A stretch of DNA of 64,000 nucleotides from Pagrus major. Lineage: Eukaryota > Chordata > Actinopteri > Spariformes > Sparidae. The notes below the pieces were generated by a model. That model ran no database searches. It had not been told where the DNA came from and saw only the letters and a program-made list of their open reading frames with translations. Location of the stretch: positions 25,822,315-25,886,314 of the forward strand of contig NC_133232.1 of NCBI RefSeq assembly GCF_040436345.1. The letters run 5' to 3'. Below are positions 32,935 to 44,663 of the stretch, one piece after another (positions within the stretch are counted from its first letter, which is position 1; each line of letters opens with the position of its first letter). The translations under genes were made by a program, and so were the position numbers.

Positions 32935-35325
32935 ATGGTATGTAGCAGATTTGCGCTGCTCTGCGGCCTTGCTTTTATTTTCCTTGTCCTCCACCCCGTC
33001 TATGGAGACGTGAGCTACTCTATCCCGGAGGAGATGAAACGTGGATCTGTGATTGGAAATATCGCTAAGGATCTGGGACTTGATTTGGGCAGACTGTCTG
33101 CTCGCAAGGCGCGTATCGATACTGAGGATAACAACGTCCAGTACTGCAGCGTTAACTTCAACACCGGAGACTTGATCGTTCAAGAGAGGATTGACAGAGA
33201 AGGGCTTTGTGCGAAAAAAGCATCGTGTGTTCTGAAACAGGAGCTCGTACTGGAAAATCCTTTAGAGCTGCGCCGTATTAGTATCCGTGTTCAAGATATC
33301 AACGATAATTCACCGCAGTTTAAAGAGGAGTCACTTAAGATTGAAATTCGGGAATCGGCGGACAAGGGTGCACGATTTCTTCTTGGAGAGGCGCACGATG
33401 GAGACATTGGAGAAAATGCTGTTCAGGGCTACTCACTTCAGCAGAATGATCATTTCAAATTAAATGTAAACACAAAAGCGGGAGGACGAAAATATGGTGA
33501 ATTAGTCTTAGACAAAGAATTAGACAGAGAGGACAAAAAAGAGATTATGTTATTGCTTACCGCGTTCGATGGTGGCTCTCCTCAGAGATCAGGTAGTGTA
33601 GTCATACACGTCGCTGTGCTGGATGCTAATGATAATGTACCAGTGTTCAGTCAGACTGTTTATAAAGCCAGTCTGCCAGAAAACTCTCCTCTGCATACAT
33701 CGGTGATCACAGTGAGTGCTACTGATGCTGACGAGGGTTTAAATAGCGAAATTACATATGAATTTGATCATGTTTCAGATGAAAATAACAACGTCTTTTC
33801 CTTAGACCCTAAATCTGGAGAGGTGAGAGTAGCTGGAGCTATTGATTATGAGAAAGTGTCATCCTATGAAATGCAGATAAGTGCAAAAGATGGTCTGGGA
33901 TTAGTGTCATACGCAACATTAATAATTGAGATTACTGACGTAAATGACAACGCACCTGTTATATATCTAAAATCACTGTCTAGCCCCATACCAGAGAGCG
34001 TGCCACCTGGTATAGAGGTGGGCATCATTAACGTGCAGGACAGAGACTCAGAGAGTAACAAACAGGTCCGCTGCTCAATTCAGCAAGGAGCCCCTTTTAA
34101 GTTGGTTCCTTCTATTAAAAACTATTATTCTCTGGTGACCACAGGACAACTGGATCGTGAACTAGTGTCTGATTACAACATTACAATCACTGCCACTGAC
34201 GAGGGCTCTCCACCTCTGTCGTCCTCTAAAACTGTTCAGTTATCTGTAGCAGACATCAACGACAACCCACCTGTGTTTGAGGATCAGTCGTACAGCGCAT
34301 ATGTGAGTGAAAATAACAAACCTGGCTCCACTTTATGTTCCGTTACTGCTCGAGACCCCGACTGGAGACAAAACGGTACAGTGATTTATTCTCTGTTACC
34401 CGGTGAGGTGAACGGTGCCCCGGTGTCCTCCTATCTGTCTGTTAACGGAGACACGGGGGTGATCCACGCTGTGAGGTCGTTTGATTATGAACAGTTCAGG
34501 AGTTTTAAAGTGCAGGTGATGGCCAGAGACAACGGTTCTCCTCCTCTCAGCAGCAACGTGACCGTCAGTGTGTTCGTATCGGATGTGAATGACAACTCTC
34601 CTCAGATATTGTACCCCGCCCCGGAGGGCAACTCCTTCATGACCGAGCTGGTCCCCAAAGCTGCACACGGAGGCTCTCTGGTGTCCAAAGTGATAGCAGT
34701 GGACGCGGACTCCGGACAGAACGCCTGGCTGTCCTATCATATAGTGAAATCCACTGATCCGGGACTTTTCACTATTGGTGTCCACAGCGGAGAGATCAGG
34801 ACACAGCGGGACATTTCTGAATCTGACAGCATGAAACAGAACCTTATTGTGGCAGTGAAAGATAACGGACAGCCCTCTCTGTCTGCCACCTGTTCCATGT
34901 ATTTACTTATTTCTGATAACTTGGCTGAGGTGCCAGAACTGAAGGACATTTCTTATGATGAGAAGAATTCCAAACTGACCTCTTATCTGATCATCGCGCT
35001 GGTGTCTGTATCCACCTTTTTCCTGACCTTCATCATCATCATCCTGGGTGTGAGGTTTTGTCGCAGGAGAAAGCCCAGACTGTTGTTTGATGGAGCAGTC
35101 GCCATCCCCAGCGCTTATCTCCCACCTAATTACGCAGATGTTGACGGCACAGGAACTTTACGCAGCGCTTACAACTATGACGCATACCTGACAACAGGAT
35201 CTAGAACCAGTGACTTTAAGTTTGTGACATCTTACAATGACAACACACTGCCTGCTGACCAGACTCTGAGGAAAAGTCCATCAGACTTTGCAGATGTGTT
35301 TGGAGATTGTGATGCTTCTCCTGAG
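32935..35325 (+). CDS. Protocadherin gamma-type variable exon V7 (group E)
   Basis: 797 coded residues from the ATG that aligns with V11-V13 ([20 protein letters not shown], then PVYG). An in-frame ATG at 32905 would add ten residues ([10 protein letters not shown]) and cannot be excluded. Mature start [15 protein letters not shown]1 has CAKKASC. It is the most divergent E copy: [13 protein letters not shown] in EC1, [12 protein letters not shown] in EC2, and [16 protein letters not shown] at the EC4 start, where nearly all others read [18 protein letters not shown]3 ([20 protein letters not shown]) is shared with V13. The converted 3' part carries FEDQ, FTIG and CDASPE. It is separated from its relatives V11-V13 by three D exons. 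Confidence 0.94.
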
Positions 35326-36023
35326 GTAGGAACGCATTTCATTTCACTGAACTTGTGACATACATCCTGAAGAAGCCATGCTTGTGTTTTTCTCTGACTC
35401 TATTCAATCGTATTGTTAAATAGTTAACTTTCTTGTTTTTCTAATTGTCGACCTTGAACGAGATACAGTTTCGGGCAGTTTAGCATGTGTATTATCGACA
35501 TTGGTTGTCTCTTTAGTTGCAGATTTACTGATCATTTTCTTGAGTTAGGACTGGAGTAAATCCTTTTCAAGCGGTTTCACGCCGTTCTTTGGCCAGATTT
35601 TTAAACGTTGCCCAAGTATTTTACATTCAAGTGCATTGCATTAGCATTTTTGCATCTCACATCCGTGAACCCTTGTTGAGTAAGTCTGTTGAAATAATGG
35701 GGAATGTCTATCTATTTATTCCTTTTCAGTCATCCGCTCATGTGGTTTTCATTCCTTGCTGCTTATTTGTATTTTGGTCCCTCTTTCTCAAACCCTTTAA
35801 TTGAAACTTCACCTGTAGTGCATATATTTTAAATTGTATGTTTGTTTTTTTTTGTTTTTTTGTTGTTGTTGTTGTTTTGCCAAATAATGTGATAAGTTAC
35901 GGAAAAGCATGCAAATAAGTTACATAGTCTCGTCTTCTCTTTGTGTTGCTTTGTTTACCCAGCGCTGATGTGTTCGCCTCTGTGTCTTTAGTAGAGTTAG
36001 TGGAGCTGCATGAAGTGCTTTGT

Positions 36024-36044
36024 GTCGCTGTCCTTGGTGCTGAA
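36024..36044 (-). promoter_or_regulatory. RE1/NRSE-like site, interval V7-V8 (best match)
   Basis: Plus strand GTCGCTGTCCTTGGTGCTGA then A. By my count 19 of 21 positions agree with the recalled REST consensus; it is the only site here keeping the CGCTGTCC left half. Confidence 0.72.
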
Positions 36045-36853
36045 CCTCGCTGTTGCTCTGTTGATACGTTTTCAAGGACAACTTACTGTGTATTTGTCCT
36101 GTGTTTTTAATTTACCTCATTTAAAATTATAAACATGCTTCCCTTTCCTTATATTCAGACATACATCTTCCACTTTTTAAATTACATTAACATTATTCCT
36201 CTCCATGATGTTGGAGGTGGTGGAAATACTTGTCTGTTTAGTCAGTAAAGTTTGATGCATTTAATTGCCTCCCAATATCCTTTGATTGACTTCGATTATA
36301 AAGTTAATTACGAAAGAAGTGTGCGTTTCAAACCAACGTAAAAAGTGCACATCTTTCATTTAAAAAAAGATAAAGTAATTGTTTGGCACGTAATTGATCT
36401 ATTAATTTTAATATTCAACAATCGCAGCATGGCTGACTTTAATCTCAAATAAAAGACGATTATTGTCCATTATAATCAGTATAGTTGGTGCACTAGTTGA
36501 TTTTATTGATCTAACACCAACATCTCTTGAAAACATTTGTCTGAGTTAACCCAGCATCTACTCGAAGAGACATACACACAGAAATAGAGACAGACTGTTG
36601 GACTTCTCTTGAGCTTGTCTCTCTACGGAATATTTATACCAGAATAAAAGCTTCAAGGCCAGGCTCTCAGATAGTGGGAATTGTTAAACTTAGTAAAGTG
36701 ACCAATATTATATACAGTATGTAGCGCGGTACAATACGAAATCAGTTTTTAGTCACACATTATTTAACATAAACATATGTAGACTTATCTCTTAATGAAT
36801 GAATCCAATCCAACGAATGAATTATTTCAAAATAAACTGCTATATTTCACTTG

Positions 36854-36878
36854 TACTCAGGGTGTCAGTATAGACCAG
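36854..36878 (+). promoter_or_regulatory. CSE of V8
   Basis: TACTCAGGGTGTCAGTATAG then ACCAG, 208 bp before the ATG. Confidence 0.8.
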
Positions 36879-37061
36879 CTTAAGACTCAAATGTTCATTC
36901 TGCTTTGCACACCACCCAGTATTTGTATCGACCATCCCTGTGCTCCTTACAGGCTTCAACAAAGACGGTGAATGCTCGGATGATACATATGTTGATCCAA
37001 TAACGTATTTAATGCTTGAAACGACCGTGTTTTAAGTGGTGTGATAGCCTACTGACTGAGG

Positions 37062-39455
37062 ATGATGCATGTGCGGAGCGTTCTTCAAAGCTACGGCTTT
37101 ATCCTTTTCTTTGTTGTGGTGCACTACGCACAAGGAGACCTGAGCTATTCCGTACAGGAGGAGCTCAAGCGCGGATCTGTTATCGGAAATATCGCCAAGG
37201 ATCTCGGACTGGATATGGGGAGACTTTCTGCTCGCAAAGCTCGTGTTGACATGGAAGAAAACGACAGACAATATATCGGAATTAACCTTCGAAGCGGGGA
37301 TTTAGTCGTTGCGGAGAGAATCGACAGAGAGGAGCATTGTGGAGAAAAGCCTTCGTGTGTTCTCAAATTCGAGTTGCTGTTAGAGAATCCATTGGAGCTG
37401 CACCGGTTGTCCCTGCAGGTGCAAGATGTGAACGACAATGCACCAAATTTCCCAAAGGATATTATTAAGCTGGAAATTACAGAGTCAGCTGCCAAAGGAG
37501 CTAGGTATCGTATCAATGCCGCACAAGATGCAGATATAGGCAAGAACTCGGTTGAAAGCTACATTTTGGAACAAAATTCTCACTTTGTGTTCAGTATTCA
37601 GACGACAAGTGCTGGCAGTAAATATGGTGAGTTGGTTTTAGATAAAGAATTAGACCGAGAGGAGCAGCAGGAAATGAAATTATTACTCACAGCTGTAGAT
37701 GGTGGCTCTCCTCAGAGATCCGGGACAGTAGTCATACACGTCATTGTCCTGGATGCTAATGATAACGCCCCAGTGTTCACTGAGGCCGTATATACAGCCA
37801 CGTTACCAGAAAACTCACCTATGAAAACTCCAGTTATCACTGTGAGTGCATCAGATGCAGACGAAGGTGTTAATGGAGAGGTTACATATGAATTTAGCCG
37901 ACTCTCTGATAAATCACAAAAGCTTTTTTCACTCGATGACAAAACTGGAGAGATCAGTGTGTCAGGTGACATAGATTATGAAGAGGGACGCAAATATGAA
38001 GTGTTTGTTGAGGCTAAAGATGGTTATGGTCTCTCTTCAGAAGCAAAGGTGATAATTGACATCACTGATGTGAATGACAACGCACCTGTTATATATCTAA
38101 AATCACTGACTAACCCCATACCTGAGAACGCGTCACCTGGTACAGAGGTGGGCATCATTAACGTGCAGGACAGAGACTCAGAGAGTAACAAACAGGTCCG
38201 CTGCTCCATTCAGCAAGGAGCCCCTTTTAAGTTGGTTCCTTCTATTAAAAACTATTATTCTCTGGTGACCACAGGGCAACTGGACCGTGAACTAGTGTCT
38301 GATTACAACATTACAATCACCGCAACTGACGAGGGCTCTCCACCTCTGTCCTCCTCTAAAACTGTTCAGTTATCTGTAGCAGACATCAACGACAACCCAC
38401 CTGTGTTTGAGGATCAGTCGTACAGCGCATATGTGAGTGAAAATAACAAACCTGGCTCCACTTTATGTTCCGTTACTGCTCGAGACCCCGACTGGAGACA
38501 AAACGGTACAGTGATTTATTCTCTGTTACCCGGTGAGGTGAACGGTGCCCCGGTGTCGTCCTATCTGTCTGTTAACGGAGACACGGGGGTGATCCACGCT
38601 GTGAGGTCGTTTGATTATGAGCAGTTCAGGAGTTTTAAAGTGCAGGTGATGGCCAGAGACAACGGTTCTCCTCCTCTCAGCAGCAACGTGACCGTCAGTG
38701 TGTTCGTATCGGATGTGAATGACAACTCTCCTCAGATACTGTACCCCGCCCCGGAGGGCAACTCCTTCATGACCGAGCTGGTCCCCAAAGCTGCACACGG
38801 AGGCTCTCTGGTGTCCAAAGTGATAGCGGTGGACGCGGACTCCGGACAGAACGCCTGGCTGTCCTATCATATAGTGAAATCCACTGATCCGGGACTTTTC
38901 AGTATTGGTGTCCACAGCGGAGAGATCAGGACACAGCGGGACATTTCTGAATCTGACAGCATGAAACAGAACCTTATTGTGGCAGTGAAAGATAACGGAC
39001 AGCCCTCTCTCTCTGCCACCTGTTCCATGTATTTACTTATTTCTGATAACTTGGCTGAGGTGCCAGAACTGAAGGACATTTCTTATGATGAGAAGAATTC
39101 CAAACTGACCTCTTATCTGATCATCGCGCTGGTGTCCGTGTCCACCTTTTTCCTGACCTTCATCATCATCATCCTCGGTGTGAGGTTTTGTCGCAGGAGA
39201 AAGCCCAGACTGTTGTTTGATGGAGCAGTCGCCATCCCCAGCGCTTATCTCCCTCCTAATTACGCAGATGTTGACGGCACAGGAACTTTACGCAGCGCTT
39301 ACAACTATGACGCATACCTGACAACAGGATCTAGAACCAGTGACTTTAAGTTTGTGACATCTTACAATGACAACACACTGCCTGCTGACCAGACTCTGAG
39401 GAAAAGTCCATCAGACTTTGCAGATGTGTTTGGAGATTGTGATGGTTCTCCTGAG
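37062..39455 (+). CDS. Protocadherin gamma-type variable exon V8 (group D)
   Basis: 798 coded residues. Signal peptide [20 protein letters not shown] then HYAQG, mature start [15 protein letters not shown]1 has a D-type CGEKPSC and an EEHC insertion of charge before the first Cys. EC1-EC3 are closest to V6 ([22 protein letters not shown]), and the promoter block is near-identical to that of V6. V8 is therefore the intact sister of the frameshifted V6. It differs by [24 protein letters not shown] and AAQDADIG. The EC4 start reads NASPG (others NVSPG), which removes one N-glycosylation sequon there. Markers FEDQ, VFV, FSIG, CDGSPE. Confidence 0.95.
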
Positions 39456-39968
39456 GTAGGAACATATTTCATTTCACTGAACACGTATTTTCCAACCTGA
39501 CGAAGCCATGCTTGTCTTTTACTTGGACTCTTTTCAGTTGTATTGTTCTCCTGTGGTGATGGAGTTGGTTACACACGCTTTTAATATGTTTTATGATTTC
39601 ATGATGTAGGCCACAAACTTTGGATTGAGATTAGATTTTCCGACGTTTTTACATTTTCATGATATAGCCAAATACCTTTACAGCACAAAGTTAGCAAGCC
39701 CCAGTTGCTAGTAAAATATGCATGCGGCTGGTTGATCTTTTTGTTTCACCAGCCAAATCATACAATTGTTTGAGGTAATAACGCATCAATAATTCAGAAA
39801 AAGAATTGTCTTTAACGTTGTATCCAGATAATTCAACTTATGTGGACATTTGAGTAGAGGTTGTTGGTCTAGTTTTCGTATTATTTCCCCCAAAGCGTTC
39901 TGTTTAACACAGCCTCGGAGTCTCTACTTTTGTCTCTTGAGTAGAGCTACAACTCCTTCTGTTTTTGT

Positions 39969-39989
39969 GTCACTGTCCTTGGTGCTGAA
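39969..39989 (-). promoter_or_regulatory. RE1/NRSE-like site, interval V8-V9
   Basis: Plus strand ends CTGTCCTTGGTGCTGAA; 18 of 21 positions agree with the recalled REST consensus. Confidence 0.65.
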
Positions 39990-40669
39990 GTTCGCTGTTG
40001 CTTGTTTGATGTCTGTCATGAGCAACTTACATCTGTCTTATTGTCTCACATTTTAAGTGTTTTACATCACCGTCTGACACTTGTTATTCCCCTTCTGTTA
40101 CAATCCCCCAAATTAAATTCAACTTGAAAACATAACTTATCCTATCAGTGCTACATAACAGGCATTCTGTCGCTCTACTGCTGTTGGGTTGTTTGACTGA
40201 ATCATCTGTTTTTAATAAGATCTTGATATGTAATTTAACAGGTGTTTGGAGGACTCTGGAGGCAGATTGTTGCATGTTTCACTACAACATAATTTATTAG
40301 AATCTGTTTAATTCCAATTGCAGATGGCGAGAGAAGGAAAATGAGTTTTGCTTCGAAGCAAACTTCTTGTATTTACCTTGTAACACTAAAGAAAATTATA
40401 TATAGGGAAATACTGTTTAACATTTGCTGAATGTTTTCTTTCTACTATTGCAGAAAGACAACAGAGACATAATCCTGTCTATCAACCCGTATTACACAAA
40501 CAACACGCCTCTCATTTAACTTGGAAACGATATAAAGCTATTTAGCGTGTCCTCACATTTTTTACAAGCTTCATTATAACTCGTTTTCATTTAAACATTG
40601 AGGCCACACGACCTGATGATGTGGTAAGAAAATGTACATCACTTTTATAAAACTGCTATGTTTCATTTT

Positions 40670-40694
40670 CACTCAAGGTGTCAGTATAGACCAG
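40670..40694 (+). promoter_or_regulatory. CSE of V9
   Basis: CACTCAAGGTGTCAGTATAG then ACCAG, 199 bp before the ATG. Confidence 0.8.
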
Positions 40695-40868
40695 CTCAGG
40701 AGTCAAATATTCAGTCAGCTTTGCACACCACCCAACATTTGTGTCGACCATCCCTGTGTTCTGTGTCTTCAGCACCGACGACAAAGGCCTGGACGACATT
40801 CATCGACTGAATCACGTATTTTAATGTTCGAAACTGACGTGTTTTAGTTCATGTAGTGCTGTGTGAGG

Positions 40869-43262
40869 ATGATGCATTTACGGAGCGTTCTTGAAAGCTA
40901 CGGCTTTGTCTTTTTCTTTGTTGTGGTGCACTACGCACACGGAGACCTGAGTTATTCCGTACAGGAGGAGCTCAAGCGCGGATCTGTTATCGGAAATATC
41001 GCCAAGGATCTCGGACTGGAGGTGGGAAGACTGTCTGCTCGCAAAGCTCGTGTTGACATGGAAGAAAACGACGGACAATATATCGGAATTAACCTTCGAA
41101 GCGGGGATTTAGTCGTTGCGGAGAGGATCGACAGAGAGGAGCATTGTGGAGAAAAGCCTTCGTGTGTTCTCAAATTCGAGTTGTTGTTAGAGAATCCATT
41201 GGAGCTGCACCGGTTGTCCCTGCAGGTGCAAGATATAAACGACAATGCGCCAATTTTCCCGAAGGATACCGTGAAGCTGGAAATTAGAGAATCAGCTGAC
41301 AAAGGAGCTAGGTATCGTATTAATGCAGCACAAGATGCAGATATAGGCAAGAACTCGGTTGAAAGCTACATTTTGGAACAAAACCCTCACTTTGTGTTCA
41401 GTATTCAAACGACAGGTGCTGCCAGTAGATATGGTGAGTTGGTTTTAGATAAAGAATTAGACCGAGAGGAGCAGCAGGAAATGAAATTATTACTCACAGC
41501 TGTAGATGGTGGCTCTCCTCAGAGATCCGGGACAGTAGTCATACACGTCATTGTCCTGGATGCTAATGATAACGCCCCAGTGTTTACTGAGGCCGTATAT
41601 ACAGCCACGTTACCAGAAAACTCACCTATGAAAACTCCAGTTATCACTGTGAGAGCATCAGATGCAGACGACGGTGTTAATGGAGAGGTTACATATGAAT
41701 TTAGCAGAATTTCTGATAAATTACAAAAGCTTTTTTCACTCGATGACAAAACTGGAGAGATCAGTGTGACAGGTGACATAGATTATGAGGAAGGACGCAA
41801 ATATGAAGTGTTTGTTGAGGCCAAAGATGGTTATGGTCTATCTTCAGATGCAAAGGTGATTATTGACATCACTGATGTGAATGACAACGCACCTGTTATA
41901 TATCTAAAATCACTGACTAACCCCATACCTGAGAACGTGTCACCTGGTACTGAGGTGGGCATCATTAACGTGCAGGACAGAGACTCAGAGAGTAACAGAC
42001 AGGTCCGCTGCTCCATTCAGCAAGGAGCCCCTTTTAAGTTGGTTCCTTCTATTAAAAACTATTATTCTCTGGTGACCACAGGACAACTGGACCGTGAACT
42101 AGTGTCTGATTACAACATTACAATCACTGCCACTGACGAGGGCTCTCCACCTCTGTCCTCCTCTAAAACTGTTCAGTTATCTGTAGCAGACATCAACGAC
42201 AACCCACCTGTGTTTGAGGAACAGTCGTACAGCGCATATGTGAGTGAAAATAACAAACCTGGCTCCACTTTATGTTCCGTTACTGCTCGAGACCCCGACT
42301 GGAGACAAAACGGTACAGTGATTTATTCTCTATTACCCGGTGAGGTGAACGGTGCCCCGGTGTCCTCCTATCTGTCTGTTAACGGAGACACGGGGGTGAT
42401 CCACGCTGTGAGGTCGTTTGATTATGAACAGTTCAGGAGTTTTAAAGTGCAGGTGATGGCCAGAGACAACGGTTCTCCTCCTCTCAGCAGCAACGTGACC
42501 GTCAGTGTGTTCATATCGGATGTGAATGACAACTCTCCTCAGGTATTGTACCCCGCCCCGGAGGGCAACTCCTTCATGACGGAGCTGGTCCCCAAAGCTG
42601 CACACGGAGGCTCTCTGGTGTCCAAAGTGATAGCGGTGGACGCGGACTCCGGACAGAACGCCTGGCTGTCCTATCAAATAGTGAAATCCACTGATCCTGG
42701 ACTTTTCACTATTGGTGTCCACAGCGGAGAGATCAGGACACAGCGGGACATTTCTGAATCTGACAGCATGAAACAGAACCTTATTGTGGCAGTGAAAGAT
42801 AACGGGCAGCCCTCTCTGTCTGCCACCTGTTCCATGTATTTACTTATTTCTGATAACTTGGCTGAGGTGCCAGAACTGAAGGACATTTCTTATGATGAGA
42901 AGAATTCCAAACTGACTTCTTATCTGATCATCGCGCTGGTGTCTGTGTCCACCTTTTTCCTGACCTTCATCATCATCATCCTGGGTGTGAGGTTTTGTCG
43001 CAGGAGAAAGCCCAGGCTGTTGTTTGATGGAGCAGTCGCCATCCCCAGCGCTTATCTCCCTCCTAATTACGCAGATGTTGACGGCACAGGAACTTTACGC
43101 AGCGCTTACAACTATGACGCATACCTGACAACCGGATCTAGAACCAGTGACTTTAAGTTTGTGACATCTTACAATGACAACACACTGCCTGCTGACCAGA
43201 CTCTGAGGAAAAGTCCATCAGACTTTGCAGATGTATTTGGAGATTGTGATGGTTCTCCTGAG
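40869..43262 (+). CDS. Protocadherin gamma-type variable exon V9 (group D)
   Basis: 798 coded residues. The frame opens further upstream only through GTG, so the tandem ATGs at 40869/40872 are taken as the start ([20 protein letters not shown], then HYAHG). EC1 agrees with V10 (EENDGQYIG). EC2 starts [10 protein letters not shown] as in V10, but keeps the IRESADKG seen in V6. EC3 has [11 protein letters not shown] and GEISVTGD. Private marker: QVLYPAP at the EC6 start (others QILYPAP). Other markers: FEEQ, VFI, YQIVK, FTIG, CDGSPE. The mix of V10-like head and V3-like YQIVK/FTIG illustrates the mosaic 3' part. Confidence 0.95.
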
Positions 43263-43765
43263 GTAGGAACACATTTCATTTCACTGAACTCGTATTTTCC
43301 AACCTGACGAAGCCATGCTTGTCTTTTACTCGGACTCTTTTCAGTTGTATTGTTCCCATGTGGTGATGGAGTTGGTTACACACGCTTTTAATATGTTATA
43401 TGATTTCATGATGTAGGCCACAAACTTTGGACTGAGATTAGCTTTTTCGACGTTTTTACATTTTCAAGATATAGCCAAATACTTTTACAGCACAAAGTTA
43501 GCAAGCCCCAGTTGCTGGTAAAATATGCATGCGGCTCGTTGATCTTTCTGTCTCACCAGCCAAATCATACAATTGTTTGAAGTAATAACGCATCAATAAT
43601 CCAGAGAAATAATTTTCTTTAACGTCGTATGCAGATATTTCAAGTTATGTGGACATTTGAGTAAAGGCTGTTGGTCTATTTCTCGTATTATAATCCCCAG
43701 TTCTGTCTAACACAAGTCTCTGCTTTTGTCTTTTGAGTAGAGCTGCAGCTCGTTCTATTTTTTGT

Positions 43766-43786
43766 GTCTCTGTCCTTGGTGCTGAA
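43766..43786 (-). promoter_or_regulatory. RE1/NRSE-like site, interval V9-V10
   Basis: Plus strand ends CTGTCCTTGGTGCTGAA; 18 of 21 positions agree with the recalled REST consensus. Confidence 0.65.
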
Positions 43787-44464
43787 GTTCGCTGCCGCTT
43801 TTGTGATGTCTGTCATGAGCAACTTACCTCTGTCTTTCACTGTCTCACATTTAAAGCGTTTTACATTACAGTCTGACACTTGTTATTCCCCTTCTGTTTC
43901 AATCCCCAAAATTAAATTCAACTTGAAGACATAATTTATACTATCAGTGCTACGTAACAGGCATTCTGTCGCTCTACTGTTGTTGGGTTGTTTGACTGAA
44001 TCATCTGTTTTTAATAAGATCTTGATATGTGATTTAACTGGTGTTTGGAGGACTCTGGAGGCAGATTCTTGCATGTTTCACTACAACATAACTTATTAGA
44101 ATCTGTTTAATTATAATTAGAGGTAGAGAGAAGGAAAAGGTGTTTTGCTTCGAAGCAACTTCTTGTATTTACCTTGTAACACTAAATAAAATGATATATA
44201 GGAAAATACTGTTTAACATTTTCTGAATGTTGTCTTTCTACTATCGCAGAAAGACAAGAGGGACATAATCCTGTCTATCAAACCGTTTTACACGAACAAC
44301 ACGCATCCCACTTTACTTGGGAAAGACATGAAACTATTTAGCATCTCGTCAAACTTTTAAATACTTCATTATAACTCGTTTTTATTTAAACATTGAGGCC
44401 AAACGAGTTGTTGATGTGGTAAGAAAATGGACATCACTTTTATGAAACTGCTATGTTTCATTTT

Positions 44465-44489
44465 CACTCAAGGTGTCAGTATAGACCAA
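44465..44489 (+). promoter_or_regulatory. CSE of V10
   Basis: CACTCAAGGTGTCAGTATAG then ACCAA, 199 bp before the ATG. Confidence 0.8.
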
Positions 44490-44663
44490 CTCAGGAGTCC
44501 AATATTCAGTCAGCTTTGCACACCACCCAACATTTGTGTCGACCATCCCTGTGTTCTGTGTCTTCAACACCGAAGACAAAGGCCTGGACGACATTCATCG
44601 ACTGAATAACGTATTTTAATATTCGAAACTGACGTGTTTTAGTTCATTTAGTGCTGTGTGAGG

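Larger units (their letters stand above)
35326..37061. other. Interval V7-V8
   Basis: 1.7 kb of D upstream type, with an RE1-like site (36024-36044, the best match in the window), short T-rich and GTT repeats near 35847-35877, and the V8 CSE and 5' UTR. No gene is seen. Confidence 0.75.
39456..40868. other. Interval V8-V9
   Basis: 1.4-kb D-type interval: RE1-like site (39969-39989), the GTGTTTGGAGGACTCTGGAG block near 40241, the V9 CSE and 5' UTR. It is closely related to 43263-44663. No gene is seen. Confidence 0.75.
43263..44663. other. Interval V9-V10
   Basis: 1.4-kb close copy of 39456-40868, with an RE1-like site (43766-43786), the GGTGTTTGGAGGACTCTGGA block near 44040, the V10 CSE and 5' UTR. 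No gene is seen. Confidence 0.75.
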
